Shown here: piece by piece, positions 29,751 to 40,905 of the stretch
Layout of the letters: the number at the start of each line of letters is the position of its first letter
Numbering within the stretch: the stretch's first letter is position 1
Source of the DNA: Apostichopus japonicus
Taxonomy: Eukaryota; Echinodermata; Holothuroidea; Aspidochirotida; Stichopodidae
DNA length: 64,000 nt
NCBI RefSeq assembly: GCF_037975245.1
Contig: NC_092569.1
Coordinates: 2,581,501-2,645,500, forward strand
Direction of reading: 5' to 3'
Made by a program: the position numbers and the translations under genes
Notes under the pieces: model-generated
Told to the model about the DNA's origin: nothing
The model's input: the letters and a program-made list of their open reading frames with translations, nothing else
The model's database searches: none

Positions 29751-30046
29751 CCATATGAAATGACTAAAACTTCGTCGAATTCCACTTTGGTCACGCGAGA
29801 AGCGTTTATTTGGGTTCTGGGAATCCCTATAAGTATCCTGAGAGAAATTTGAGAACTTTCATTTTTGGCCGAAATTTGGCAATTTTGTAAGGCTATACCC
29901 ATATGAAATGACTAAAACTTCGTCGAATTCCACTTTGGTCACGCGAGAAGCGTTTATTTGGGTTCTGGGAATCCCTATAAGTATCCTGAGAGAAATTTGA
30001 GAACTTTCATTTTTGGCCGAAATTTGGCAATTTTGTAAGGCTATAC
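29751..30046 (+). repeat. Two adjacent short (148-bp) satellite monomers
   Basis: The junction 'cccatatgaaatgac' occurs at about 29,750 and again 148 bp later. In these short units the run from the 16-bp palindrome through the TGACGTCA core is missing, and 'taccc' joins directly to 'atatgaaatgac'. Single short units with the same junction lie near 2,556, 3,690, 10,057, 12,502, 14,294, 17,408, 18,863, 21,957 and 24,718. The shared junction suggests one deletion event later copied by array turnover. Confidence 0.85.
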
Positions 30047-33000
30047 CCTTATGATTTTATTCGATTTTGGCCAAAATCACGACTTTTTTTAATTCTTCCC
30101 AAAATTGTAGCTGCGGTGTGTGGCGCCCTTTTGATTCCTTTCCAGGTGATCAGAGCAGAATAAACAGTCACATTTCGGTGAAAAGTGACATTTAAAAACC
30201 ATATCTTGACGTCATTTCATATCAAATTGAAATGACTAAAACTTCGTCGAATTCCACTTTTGTCACGCGAGAAGCGTTTATTTGGGTTCTGGGAATCCCT
30301 ATAAGTATCCTGAGAGAAATTTGAGAACTTTCATTTTTGGCCGAAATTTGGCAATTTTGTAAGGCTATGCCTTATGATTTTATTCGATTTTGGCCAAAAT
30401 CACGACTTTTTTTAATTCTTCCCAAAATTGTAGCTGCGGTGTGTGGCGCCCTTTTGATTCCTTTACTGGTGATAAAAGTAGATTAATCAGTCATATTTTG
30501 GTGGGAAATTGAAATTAATAAACCATATCTTGACGTCATTTCATATCAAATTGAAATGACTAAAACTTCCTCGAATTCCACTTTTGTCACGCGAGAAGCG
30601 TTTATTTGGGTTCTGGGAATCCCTATAAGTATCCTGAGAGAAATTTGAGAACTTTCATTTTTGGCCGAAATTTGGCAATTTTGTAAGGCTATACCCTTAT
30701 GATTTTATTCGATTTTGGCCAAAATCACGACTTTTTTAATTCTTCCCAAAATTGTACCTGCGGTGTGTGGCGCCCTTTTGATTCCTTTACAGGCGATCAG
30801 AGCAGAATAAACAGTCACATTTCGGTGAAAATTGAAATTAATAAACCATATCTTGACGTCATTTCATATCAAATTGAAATGACTAAAACTTCCTCGAATT
30901 CCACTTTTGTCACGCGAGAAGCGTTTATTTGGGTTCTGGGAATCCCTATAAGTATCCTGAGAGAAATTTGAGAACTTTCATTGTTGGCCGAAATTTGGCA
31001 ATTTTGTAAGGCTATACCCTTATGATTTTATTCGATTTTGGCCAAAATCACGACTTTTTTAATTCTTCCCAAAATTGTACCTGCGGTGTGTGGCGCCCTT
31101 TTGATTCCTTTACAGGCGATCAGAGCAGAATAAACAGTCACATTTCGGTGAAAATTGAAATTAATAAACCATATCTTGACGTCATTTCATATCAAATTGA
31201 AATGACTAAAACTTCCTCGAATTCCACTTTTGTCACGCGAGAAGCGTTTATTTGGGTTCTGGGAATCCCTATAAGTATCCTGAGAGAAATTTGAGAACTT
31301 TCATTTTTGGCTGAAATTTGGCAATTTTGTAAGGCTATACCCTTATGATTTTATTCGATTTTGGCCAAAATCACGACTTTTTTAATTCTTCCCAAAATTG
31401 TACCTGCGGTGTGTGGCGCCCTTTTGATTCCTTTACAGGTGATCAGAGCAGAATAAACAGTCATATTTTGGTGGGAAATTGAAATTAATAAACCATATCT
31501 TGACGTCATTTCATATCAAATTGAAATGACTAAAACTTCCTCGAATTCCACTTTTGTCACGCGAGAAGCGTTTATTTGGGTTCTGGGAATCCCTATAAGT
31601 ATCCTGAGAGAAATTTGAGAACTTTCATTTTTGGCCGAAATTTGGCAATTTTGTAAGGCTATACCCTTATGATTTTATTCGATTTTGGCCAAAATCACGA
31701 CTTTTTTTAATTCTTCCCAAAATTGTAGCTGCGGTGTGTGGCGCCCTTTTGATTCCTTTACTGGTGATAAAAGTAGATTAATCAGTCATATTTTGGTGGG
31801 AAATTGAAATTAATAAACCATATCTTGACGTCATTTCATATCAAATTGAAATGACTAAAACTTCCTCGAATTCCACTTTTGTCACGCGAGAAGCGTTTAT
31901 TTGGGTTCTGGGAATCCCTATAAGTATCCTGAGAGAAATTTGAGAACTTTCATTTTTGGCCGAAATTTGGCAATTTTGTAAGGCTATACCCTTATGATTT
32001 TATTCGATTTTGGCCAAAATCACGACTTTTTTAATTCTTCCCAAAATTGTACCTGCGGTGTGTGGCGCCCTTTTGATTCCTTTACAGGCGATCAGAGCAG
32101 AATAAACAGTCACATTTCGGTGAAAATTGAAATTAATAAACCATATCTTGACGTCATTTCATATCAAATTGAAATGACTAAAACTTCCTCGAATTCCACT
32201 TTTGTCACGCGAGAAGCGTTTATTTGGGTTCTGGGAATCCCTATAAGTATCCTGAGAGAAATTTGAGAACTTTCATTTTTGGCCGAAATTTGGCAATTTT
32301 GTAAGGCTATACCCTTATGATTTTATTCGATTTTGGCCAAAATCACGACTTTTTTAATTCTTCCCAAAATTGTACCTGCGGTGTGTGGCGCCCTTTTGAT
32401 TCCTTTACAGGTGATCAGAGCAGAATAAACAGTCATATTTTGGTGGGAAATTGAAATTAATAAACCATATCTTGACGTCATTTCATATCAAATTGAAATG
32501 ACTAAAACTTCCTCGAATTCCACTTTTGTCACGCGAGAAGCGTTTATTTGGGTTCTGGGAATCCCTATAAGTATCCTGAGAGAAATTTGAGAACTTTCAT
32601 TTTTGGCCGAAATTTGGCAATTTTGTAAGGCTATACCCTTATGATTTTATTCGATTTTGGCCAAAATCACGACTTTTTTAATTCTTCCCAAAATTGTACC
32701 TGCGGTGTGTGGCGCCCTTTTGATTCCTTTACAGGCGATCAGAGCAGAATAAACAGTCACATTTCGGTGAAAATTGAAATTAATAAACCATATCTTGACG
32801 TCATTTCATATCAAATTGAAATGACTAAAACTTCCTCGAATTCCACTTTTGTCACGCGAGAAGCGTTTATTTGGGTTCTGGGAATCCCTATAAGTATCCT
32901 GAGAGAAATTTGAGAACTTTCATTGTTGGCCGAAATTTGGCAATTTTGTAAGGCTATACCCTTATGATTTTATTCGATTTTGGCCAAAATCACGACTTTT

Positions 33001-36000
33001 TTAATTCTTCCCAAAATTGTACCTGCGGTGTGTGGCGCCCTTTTGATTCCTTTACAGGCGATCAGAGCAGAATAAACAGTCACATTTCGGTGAAAATTGA
33101 AATTAATAAACCATATCTTGACGTCATTTCATATCAAATTGAAATGACTAAAACTTCCTCGAATTCCACTTTTGTCACTCGAGAAGCGTTTATTTGGGTT
33201 CTGGGAATCCCTATAAGTATCCTGAGAGAAATTTGAGAACTTTCATTTTTGGCCGAAATTTGGCAATTTTGTAAGGCTATACCCTTATGATTTTATTCGA
33301 TTTTGGCCAAAATCACGACTTTTTTAATTCTTCCCAAAATTGTAGCTGCGGTGTGTGGCGCCCTTTTGATTCCTTTACAGGTGATCAGAGCAGAATAAAC
33401 AGTCATATTTTGGTGGGAAATTGAAATTAATAAACCATATCTTGACGTCATTTCATATCAAATTGAAATGACTAAAACTTCCTCGAATTCCACTTTTGTC
33501 ACGCGAGAAGCGTTTATTTGGGTTCTGGGAATCCCTATAAGTATCCTGAGAGAAATTTGAGAACTTTCATTTTTGGCCGAAATTTGGCAATTTTGTAAGG
33601 CTATACCCTTATGATTTTATTCGATTTTGGCCAAAATCACGACTTTTTTTAATTCTTCCCAAAATTGTACCTGCGGTGTGTGGCGCCCTTTTGATTCCTT
33701 TACAGGTGATAAAAGTAGTATAAACAGTCATATTTTGGTGGAAAATTGAAATTAATAAACCATATCTTGACGTCATTTCATATCAAATTGAAATGACTAA
33801 AACTTCCTCGAATTCCACTTTTGTCACGCGAGAAGCGTTTATTTGGGTTCTGGGAATCCCTATAAGTATCCTGAGAGAAATTTGAGAACTTTCATTTTTG
33901 GCCGAAATTTGGCAATTTTGTAAGGCTATACCCTTATGATTTTATTCGATTTTGGCCAAAATCACGACTTTTTTTAATTCTTCCCAAAATTGTACCTGCG
34001 GTGTGTGGCGCCCTTTTGATTCCTTTCCAGGTGATAAAAGTAGATTAAACAGTCATATTTTGGTGGAAAAGTGACATTTAAAAACCATATCTTGACGTCA
34101 TTTCATATCAAATTGAAATGACTAAAACTTCCTCGAATTCCACTTTTGTCACGCGAGAAGCGTTTATTTGGGTTCTGGGAATCCCTATAAGTATCCTGAG
34201 AGAAATTTGAGAACTTTCATTTTTGGCCGAAATTTGGCAATTTTGTAAGGCTATACCCTTATGATTTTATTCGATTTTGGCCAAAATCACGACTTTTTTT
34301 AATTCTTCCCAAAATTGTACCTGCGGTGTGTGGCGCCCTTTTGATTCCTTTACAGGCGATCAGAGCAGAATAAACAGTCATATTTTGGTGGAAAATTGAA
34401 ATTAATAAACCATATCTTGACGTCATTTCATATCAAATTGAAATGACTAAAACTTCCTCGAATTCCACTTTTGTCACGCGAGAAGCGTTGATTTGAGTTC
34501 TGGGAATCCCTATAAGTATCCTGAGAGAAATTTGAGAACTTTCATTTTTGGCCGAAATTTGGCAATTTTGTAAGGCTATACCCTTATGATTTTATTCGAT
34601 TTTGGCCAAAATCACGACTTTTTTTAATTCTTCCCAAAATTGTACCTGCGGTGTGTGGCGCCCTTTTGATTCCTTTACAGGTGATCAGAGCAGAATAAAC
34701 AGTCACATTTCGGTGAAAAGTGACATTTAAAAACCATATCTTGACGTCATTTCATATCAAATTGAAATGACTAAAACTTCCTCGAATTCCACTTTTGTCA
34801 CGTGAGAAGCGTTGATTTGAGTTCTGGGAATCCCTATAAGTATCCTGAGAGAAATTTGAGAACTTTCATTTTTGGCCGAAATTTGGCAATTTTGTAAGGC
34901 TATACCCTTATGATTTTATTCGATTTTGGCCAAAATCACGACTTTTTTTAATTCTTCCCAAAATTGTACCTGCGGTGTGTGGCGCCCTTTTGATTCCTTT
35001 ACAGGTGATAAAAGTAGATTAAACAGTCATATTTTGGTGGAAAAGTGACATTTAAAAACCATATCTTGACGTCATTTCATATCAAATTGAAATGACTAAA
35101 ACTTCCTCGAATTCCACTTTTGTCACGCGAGAAGCGTTTATTTGGGTTCTGGGAATCCCTATAAGTATCCTGAGAGAAATTTGAGAACTTTCATTTTTGG
35201 CCGAATTTTGGCAATTTTGTAAGGCTATACCCTTATGATTTTATTCGATTTTGGCCAAAATCACGACTTTTTTAATTCTTCCCAAAATTGTAGCTGCGGT
35301 GTGTGGCGCCCTTTTGATTCCTTTACAGGCGATCAGAGCAGAATAAACAGTCATATTTTGGTGGGAAATTGAAATTAATAAACCATATCTTGACGTCATT
35401 TCATATCAAATTGAAATGACTAAAACTTCCTCGAATTCCACTTTTGTCACGCGAGAAGCGTTTATTTGGGTTCTGGGAATCCCTATAAGTATCCTGAGAG
35501 AAATTTGAGAACTTTCATTTTTGGCCGAAATTTGGCAATTTTGTAAGGCTATACCCTTATGATTTTATTCGATTTTGGCCAAAATCACGACTTTTTTAAT
35601 TCTTCCCAAAATTGTAGCTGCGGTGTGTGGCGCCCTTTTGATTCCTTTACAGGTGATCAGAGCAGAATAAACAGTCATATTTTGGTGGGAAATTGAAATT
35701 AATAAACCATATCTTGACGTCATTTCATATCAAATTGAAATGACTAAAACTTCCTCGAATTCCACTTTTGTCACGCGAGAAGCGTTTATTTGGGTTCTGG
35801 GAATCCCTATAAGTATCCTGAGAGAAATTTGAGAACTTTCATTTTTGGCCGAAATTTGGCAATTTTGTAAGGCTATACCCTTATGATTTTATTCGATTTT
35901 GGCCAAAATCACGACTTTTTTTAATTCTTCCCAAAATTGTACCTGCGGTGTGTGGCGCCCTTTTGATTCCTTTACAGGTGATCAGAGCAGAATAAACAGT

Positions 36001-37201
36001 CACATTTCGGTGAAAAGTGACATTTAAAAACCATATCTTGACGTCATTTCATATCAAATTGAAATGACTAAAACTTCCTCGAATTCCACTTTTGTCACGC
36101 GAGAAGCGTTGATTTGAGTTCTGGGAATCCCTATAAGTATCCTGAGAGAAATTTGAGAACTTTCATTTTTGGCCGAAATTTGGCAATTTTGTAAGGCTAT
36201 ACCCTTATGATTTTATTCGATTTTGGCCAAAATCACGACTTTTTTTAATTCTTCCCAAAATTGTACCTGCGGTGTGTGGCGCCCTTTTGATTCCTTTCCA
36301 GGTGATAAAAGTAGATTAAACAGTCATATTTTGGTGGAAAAGTGACATTTAAAAACCATATCTTGACGTCATTTCATATCAAATTGAAATGACTAAAACT
36401 TCCTCGAATTCCACTTTTGTCACGCGAGAAGCGTTTATTTGGGTTCTGGGAATCCCTATAAGTATCCTGAGAGAAATTTGAGAACTTTCATTTTTGGCCG
36501 AATTTTGGCAATTTTGTAAGGCTATACCCTTATGATTTTATTCGATTTTGGCCAAAATCACGACTTTTTTAATTCTTCCCAAAATTGTAGCTGCGGTGTG
36601 TGGCGCCCTTTTGATTCCTTTACAGGCGATCAGAGCAGAATAAACAGTCACATTTCGGTGAAAATTGAAATTAATAAACCATATCTTGACGTCATTTCAT
36701 ATCAAATTGAAATGACTAAAACTTCGTCGAATTCCACTTTTGTCACGTGAGAAGCGTTTATTTGGGTTCTGGGAATCCCTATAAGTATCCTGAGAGAAAT
36801 TTGAGAACTTTCATTTTTGGCCGAAATTTGGCAATTTTGTAAGGCTATACCCTTATGATTTTATTCGATTTTGGCCAAAATCACGACTTTTTTTAATTCT
36901 TCCCAAAATTGTACCTGCGGTGTGTGGCGCCCTTTTGATTCCTTTACTGGTGATAAAAGTAGTATAAACAGTCATATTTTGGTGGAAAATTGAAATTAAT
37001 AAACCATATCTTGACGTCATTTCATATCAAATTGAAATGACTAAAACTTCCTCGAATTCCACTTTTGTCACGTGAGAAGCGTTTATTTGGGTTCTGGGAA
37101 TCCCTATAAGTATCCTGAGAGAAATTTGAGAACTTTCATTTTTGGCCGAAATTTGGCAATTTTGTAAGGCTATACCCTTATGATTTTATTCGATTTTGGC
37201 C

Positions 37202-37609
37202 CTATGAAATTGCCAATCTCCTAGACACATTGAGACAAACGAAAACAAAAAAGTAAATGTCCTGTTTTTAATCAGTTTTTGATTAAAACATTTTACATAG
37301 AAAGCTTGAGCGAAATAATACTTAAATATATCTACACATATATCAAATTGTATTTCTGAGTTAGACCAGACCATAACCACAACAATTTGTAGCATACCAA
37401 TTCTGTTTTACCGAAGAGCATAAATTATCTGATAAATTATTGATATTTTAACCAAACAGGCATGATTGCACCTCATACTATTAACACAACCGCAACCGAT
37501 ATCAATAAACTTGAGGCACATAAGAGTGGAAAAAATCCAGGAATATTCACTTTCAATTCACTAAATTAAAACCCTACTCCTTTAAGTACAGAAGCTATAA
37601 ATGGGGTAC
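37202..37609. other. Non-satellite flank, no gene seen
   Basis: The sequence switches abruptly from intact satellite to unique AT-rich DNA at 37,201/37,202. No transposon end, coding frame with family resemblance or RNA gene is visible in this stretch. Confidence 0.6.
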
Positions 37610-38490
37610 ATCAATAGTATGGTAACACTGTTCTGGGCACTTTATAGCCCCAAAGCCTGGAATAAGCTGAGACTACAACTCTTTATGATACCAAGACCAG
37701 ACACCTCACTTTGTATTAACTCCCATGCAGCCTTACATTTAAGTTGGTATGCAAAATCCACTACATAATGAGACTTTAACATAAGTTGACAGCTGTGGTA
37801 AGTGTGCTCTGGGAAAAGGGCTTTCGTTTAATTATTACAAATACTTTCTACAATATTCTAATACACAAATCTGATGCATTGATACTGTTTATGCATCCAT
37901 GCCATTGGAGGTTGGTAAACTTTACATACCCTGTGGGTAAACTAGCAACTCAAACCAATCCAAGGTCAACAAAATAGGTTACAAAATAAAGAAAACAAAA
38001 CATTGGTCAGCAATGTGAAGCCATGACATCACACCTGCTTGCTTCAAGTTCACTTCTGATCTAAAATGTGATTATTTCAGCTGCTAACATCTTGAGAACA
38101 GAACTTAGGAATTGAATGAAAATTCCACCACAATGCTTAACTTAATTTCCTCTTTAAACATATCAAAAAGTTAATCTGGGTCTGGACTATTCTTTTCAGC
38201 CCCGCCCCTCCCCCTCCCCCAAACATATAACGTATACTGAAGGGAATCAAAAGTAAGGTTACACTGTTCTAAACACTTTGCCGCCTCGAAAATTGGAAGG
38301 AGCTGAGACCACTGCCTCTCTCAAAACCAAAACCACAACACCTCACTTTGTATTAACTCCCATGCAGACTTATATTGATGTTGGTATTCGATTTCCACTA
38401 CGTAGTGAGATTAAAACATAAGTCAACAGCTGTGGTAAGTGTGCTCTGGGGGTCAGACTTCTGTTCAATTATTACAAATGCTTGCTTTGG
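37610..38490. repeat. Diverged direct duplication, 637-bp offset
   Basis: A segment of about 240 bp at 37,610-37,850 is repeated at about 38,250-38,485. Matching landmarks at a constant 637-bp offset include 'cctcactttgtattaac' (37,704 and 38,341), 'ccactac' (37,758 and 38,395), 'acagctgtggtaagtg' and 'aattattacaaat'. The copies carry many substitutions and small indels, so the duplication is much older than the satellite duplications. It may be two copies of an unnamed dispersed repeat. No coding potential is evident. Confidence 0.8.
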
Positions 38491-40762
38491 TTTATACCGC
38501 TCTGAGCCGAGATCCTGAACGAAAGGTTGTGGAAACTTTGTTATAATACTCTGCAAAACTGGTAACAACCTGAAATTTGAAGAAACAGGGAAATTCAGTT
38601 CATCTTTCAAAAACACCATTAAAGAGGAAGAACAGTTTAAAGAATGTGAAGAAAACCATGATAATGCTCCTTTAAGATGTGGGTCTACACGTAGAAAAGA
38701 ATTATATACAGGTACAGTAATAAAGTTTCAATCATCAATTAAAATGGGAAGAACAAAAATAGTCCTCCTGATTGATTTGTCAAGAAAATCCTAAAAATTT
38801 GGTTTACAGGTAGGTGAGCGGGAACAACATTGGTGCAGTAGTTCATACGGTTACTAGTATATAAAATTGAAATGAATGTTCTTAAATAATAACTTCACAC
38901 TACAAGCTTACCAAATCGTGAAATGTCAATGTATACACGCTATCCATTATATATCCTACAAATTCTTCATGTGGGTTACTTTAATTGTTCTACCCTTAGA
39001 CACAAGTTCAGTTTGATGAGTCTGGTTGCTTGGGCAAAATATGTTTACATTTTTTCAATTATCTGAATCATTAAAACCATGAATAAAACTTATCTGTGGA
39101 ACAGTCACTGTAACAGTTCACTTTCACATAAGGAGAATGATGTAATGATAATGAGGTTGGCAAAGAATGGAAGGAAATCTGTTACTAAAAGCATCCTCTT
39201 TTATTACTGTGGAATCCACTGTATTGCAGCAGACCTTGAATGTTTTCTCAACTTATCAGACTGAAGGATGATTTGGGGGTATGGACCACCCATTCACCCA
39301 GTTTAGTCATCACTGCGAATGTGATGCCACTGCTGTTTGAGTTATATTAAAAATGTTTGGATCTAATATTGAATCATTACCATTGCACACTGCCCAGATA
39401 ATATTCCACTTTACTGCAAATGAAAAAAACAACAGTATAACTCACAGGATGGAAATCAATAACAGCATGCACTGAATCCAGCAGGGTACACTTGTCTTTC
39501 TTTTAACTTCAGAAATGGATCAGAACTGGCAAGAAGTGAAATGCAAGGTTCCTTTTCTCAGCTGAAAGAAAGGCAAAAATATAATACCAAGATATAAATC
39601 CAATAAGTTTCAGTGAATCAAGCCATGTTGAAAAAACTATGCTATTCATGTTTCCTTTGTTGATATCCTGAACTGTTATAAAAAAGGAAAAAAGAATGGT
39701 AGACTCTCCAGAACTCAGTTACAAGACAGAATAAACGTTAGGTCAAGAAGATGCTATCGTTGTGCCATACCCCCTCATGACACTCTGTACTTAACCCCAT
39801 AACATACACTGTAATGTATGTTTTTTATGACATTTTTTATGTGTCAAGCAATTCTCCATGAGTCTTGCAAACAATATTCGAAAGCAACTTGTTATCTTTT
39901 GGCAACAGACAGACTTTGCAAACCACAATACAAAATAAGCAAAGCACTTGAAAGCATTATTAAGTCCTGTACAGTACTTACTCTCTCCCACCTTACTAGA
40001 TTATCCCCATAAACTATATATACATATCTGTAGAAAAATAATCTACCTGCAGAAAGATTCAGAGGTATTCCAGGTTGAACTCTTCTTCAACCACATTTCA
40101 TCTTATCAGCTAAGAGGATAACATCTTCTGCTAGTTCATCCCATTTCCCAGCATCTTTGGGATAGCTCATGGCACAAGTACTTCAAAATCCTGGTCAATC
40201 TATAAAAAAAAAGCAGAATCCTGTAGTTGGCTGATGTTGGGGAGATACCAATGTGACTTTACGACAAAAATGTTGCAAATGGACAACTAGCAAAGAATGT
40301 TGGATTATTGACCATGTAACTAAATAATAAATAGTGCACACAAAATATAGCAGGACTATGTGGGTAAGTTTTCCTATTAAAAGGATAGCACTCCATGGTG
40401 CTTACCTCAGGTCACGGTGTCTGTGGATATGAAGCCTACAATGAGATCTGTACATTATGTTAACATAACCCCTACATAGCCTATGCATTCAGCTGTTGCG
40501 TGTAGCTATGTACCAATTCTAAAAAAACCTAGACACTGGTTCAGAGTAGCCATTGAAAATAACTGTGGGTTTTCAGTGCCACTAAACCAAGCATGTATAG
40601 TGTCACTGTTACTATGCTTATGGGCCTTCCAAACTAATGCTCGAAATTAAACAAATAACATGTTTGAATATCTTTTTTACCAATATGAATGGCAGGACTT
40701 CAAGGTTAAGTTAAATTATGGGTTAATGAATCATCACACTCACAGTCATTACTAGGCTAACA
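38491..40762. other. AT-rich non-coding stretch
   Basis: Open frames here are short (under 70 codons), overlap on both strands and resemble no family I recognise. A weak minus-strand exon candidate near 40,087-40,199 is described as a finding. Nothing else can be supported. Confidence 0.5.
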
Positions 40763-40776
40763 GGGGGGGGGGGGGG
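40763..40776. repeat. G14 homopolymer
   Basis: A run of 14 G on the plus strand, immediately before a palindromic element. Length is likely to vary between individuals and is prone to sequencing error. Confidence 0.9.
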
Positions 40777-40821
40777 TTGTGTCATTCTGCCATAAGTATT
40801 TTCTACCATAGAAAAAGTGCT

Positions 40822-40905
40822 CTTACCCACGTAGTAAAAGTGACTTTCCGCCATGGTAGTAAAGCACTTTCGCTATGGCGGAAAGAGCACACTATTGTGG
40901 GTAAG
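40822..40905. repeat. Nested inverted repeat (hairpin, MITE-like)
   Basis: The outer arms are CTTACCCAC (40,822-40,830) and GTGGGTAAG (40,897-40,905), both 9 bp and perfect. The inner arms are CTTTCCGCCAT (40,844-40,854) and ATGGCGGAAAG (40,875-40,885), both 11 bp and perfect. The loop contains further related phrases such as 'gtagtaaaag' and 'ggtagtaaag'. The arrangement suits a small foldback element or the core of a miniature inverted-repeat transposon. No clear target-site duplication was identified. Confidence 0.7.

Larger units (their letters stand above)
1..37201 (+). repeat. Satellite DNA array, ~325-bp monomer
   Basis: A head-to-tail array fills the first 37.2 kb with no foreign insertion that I could see. 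Counting the TGACGTCA core by eye gives about 109 full-length monomers of 323-331 bp, plus 11 shortened ones. Landmarks in order within a monomer are the 16-bp palindrome GATTTTGGCCAAAATC, a T6/T7 tract, a GTGTGTGGCGCC block, a class-defining stretch after 'cctttac', the TGACGTCA core with its stem-loop, GTCACGCGAG or GTCACGTGAG, and GGGAATCCCTATAAG. Monomers fall into classes by the block after 'ggtgat' (aaaagtagtataaac, cagagcagaataaac, aaaagtagattaatc). The left end is cut by the window edge, so the true length is unknown. Divergence between monomers is low, which points to recent amplification and homogenisation. No known satellite name is assigned. Confidence 0.97.

Noticed and set aside
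1587-36750. Repeated open frames of 60-91 codons in about 30 satellite monomers (proteins starting MILFDFGQN or equivalent)
   Set aside because: They exist only in monomers with particular T6/T7 lengths and a 'ggtgaaaattg' form. Most monomers break the frame, and many frames start at TTG. Identity between copies is explained by array homogenisation, and there is no family resemblance or gene signal.
1-37201. CRISPR array
   Set aside because: Contiguous ~325-bp tandem monomers with no short repeat/unique spacer alternation, in eukaryotic context with spliced genes and SINEs.
40400-40440. Kinase-like HRDLR codons beside a GTAAGC donor on the minus strand
   Set aside because: Only a few residues long, with no flanking kinase motifs in any frame; chance match.
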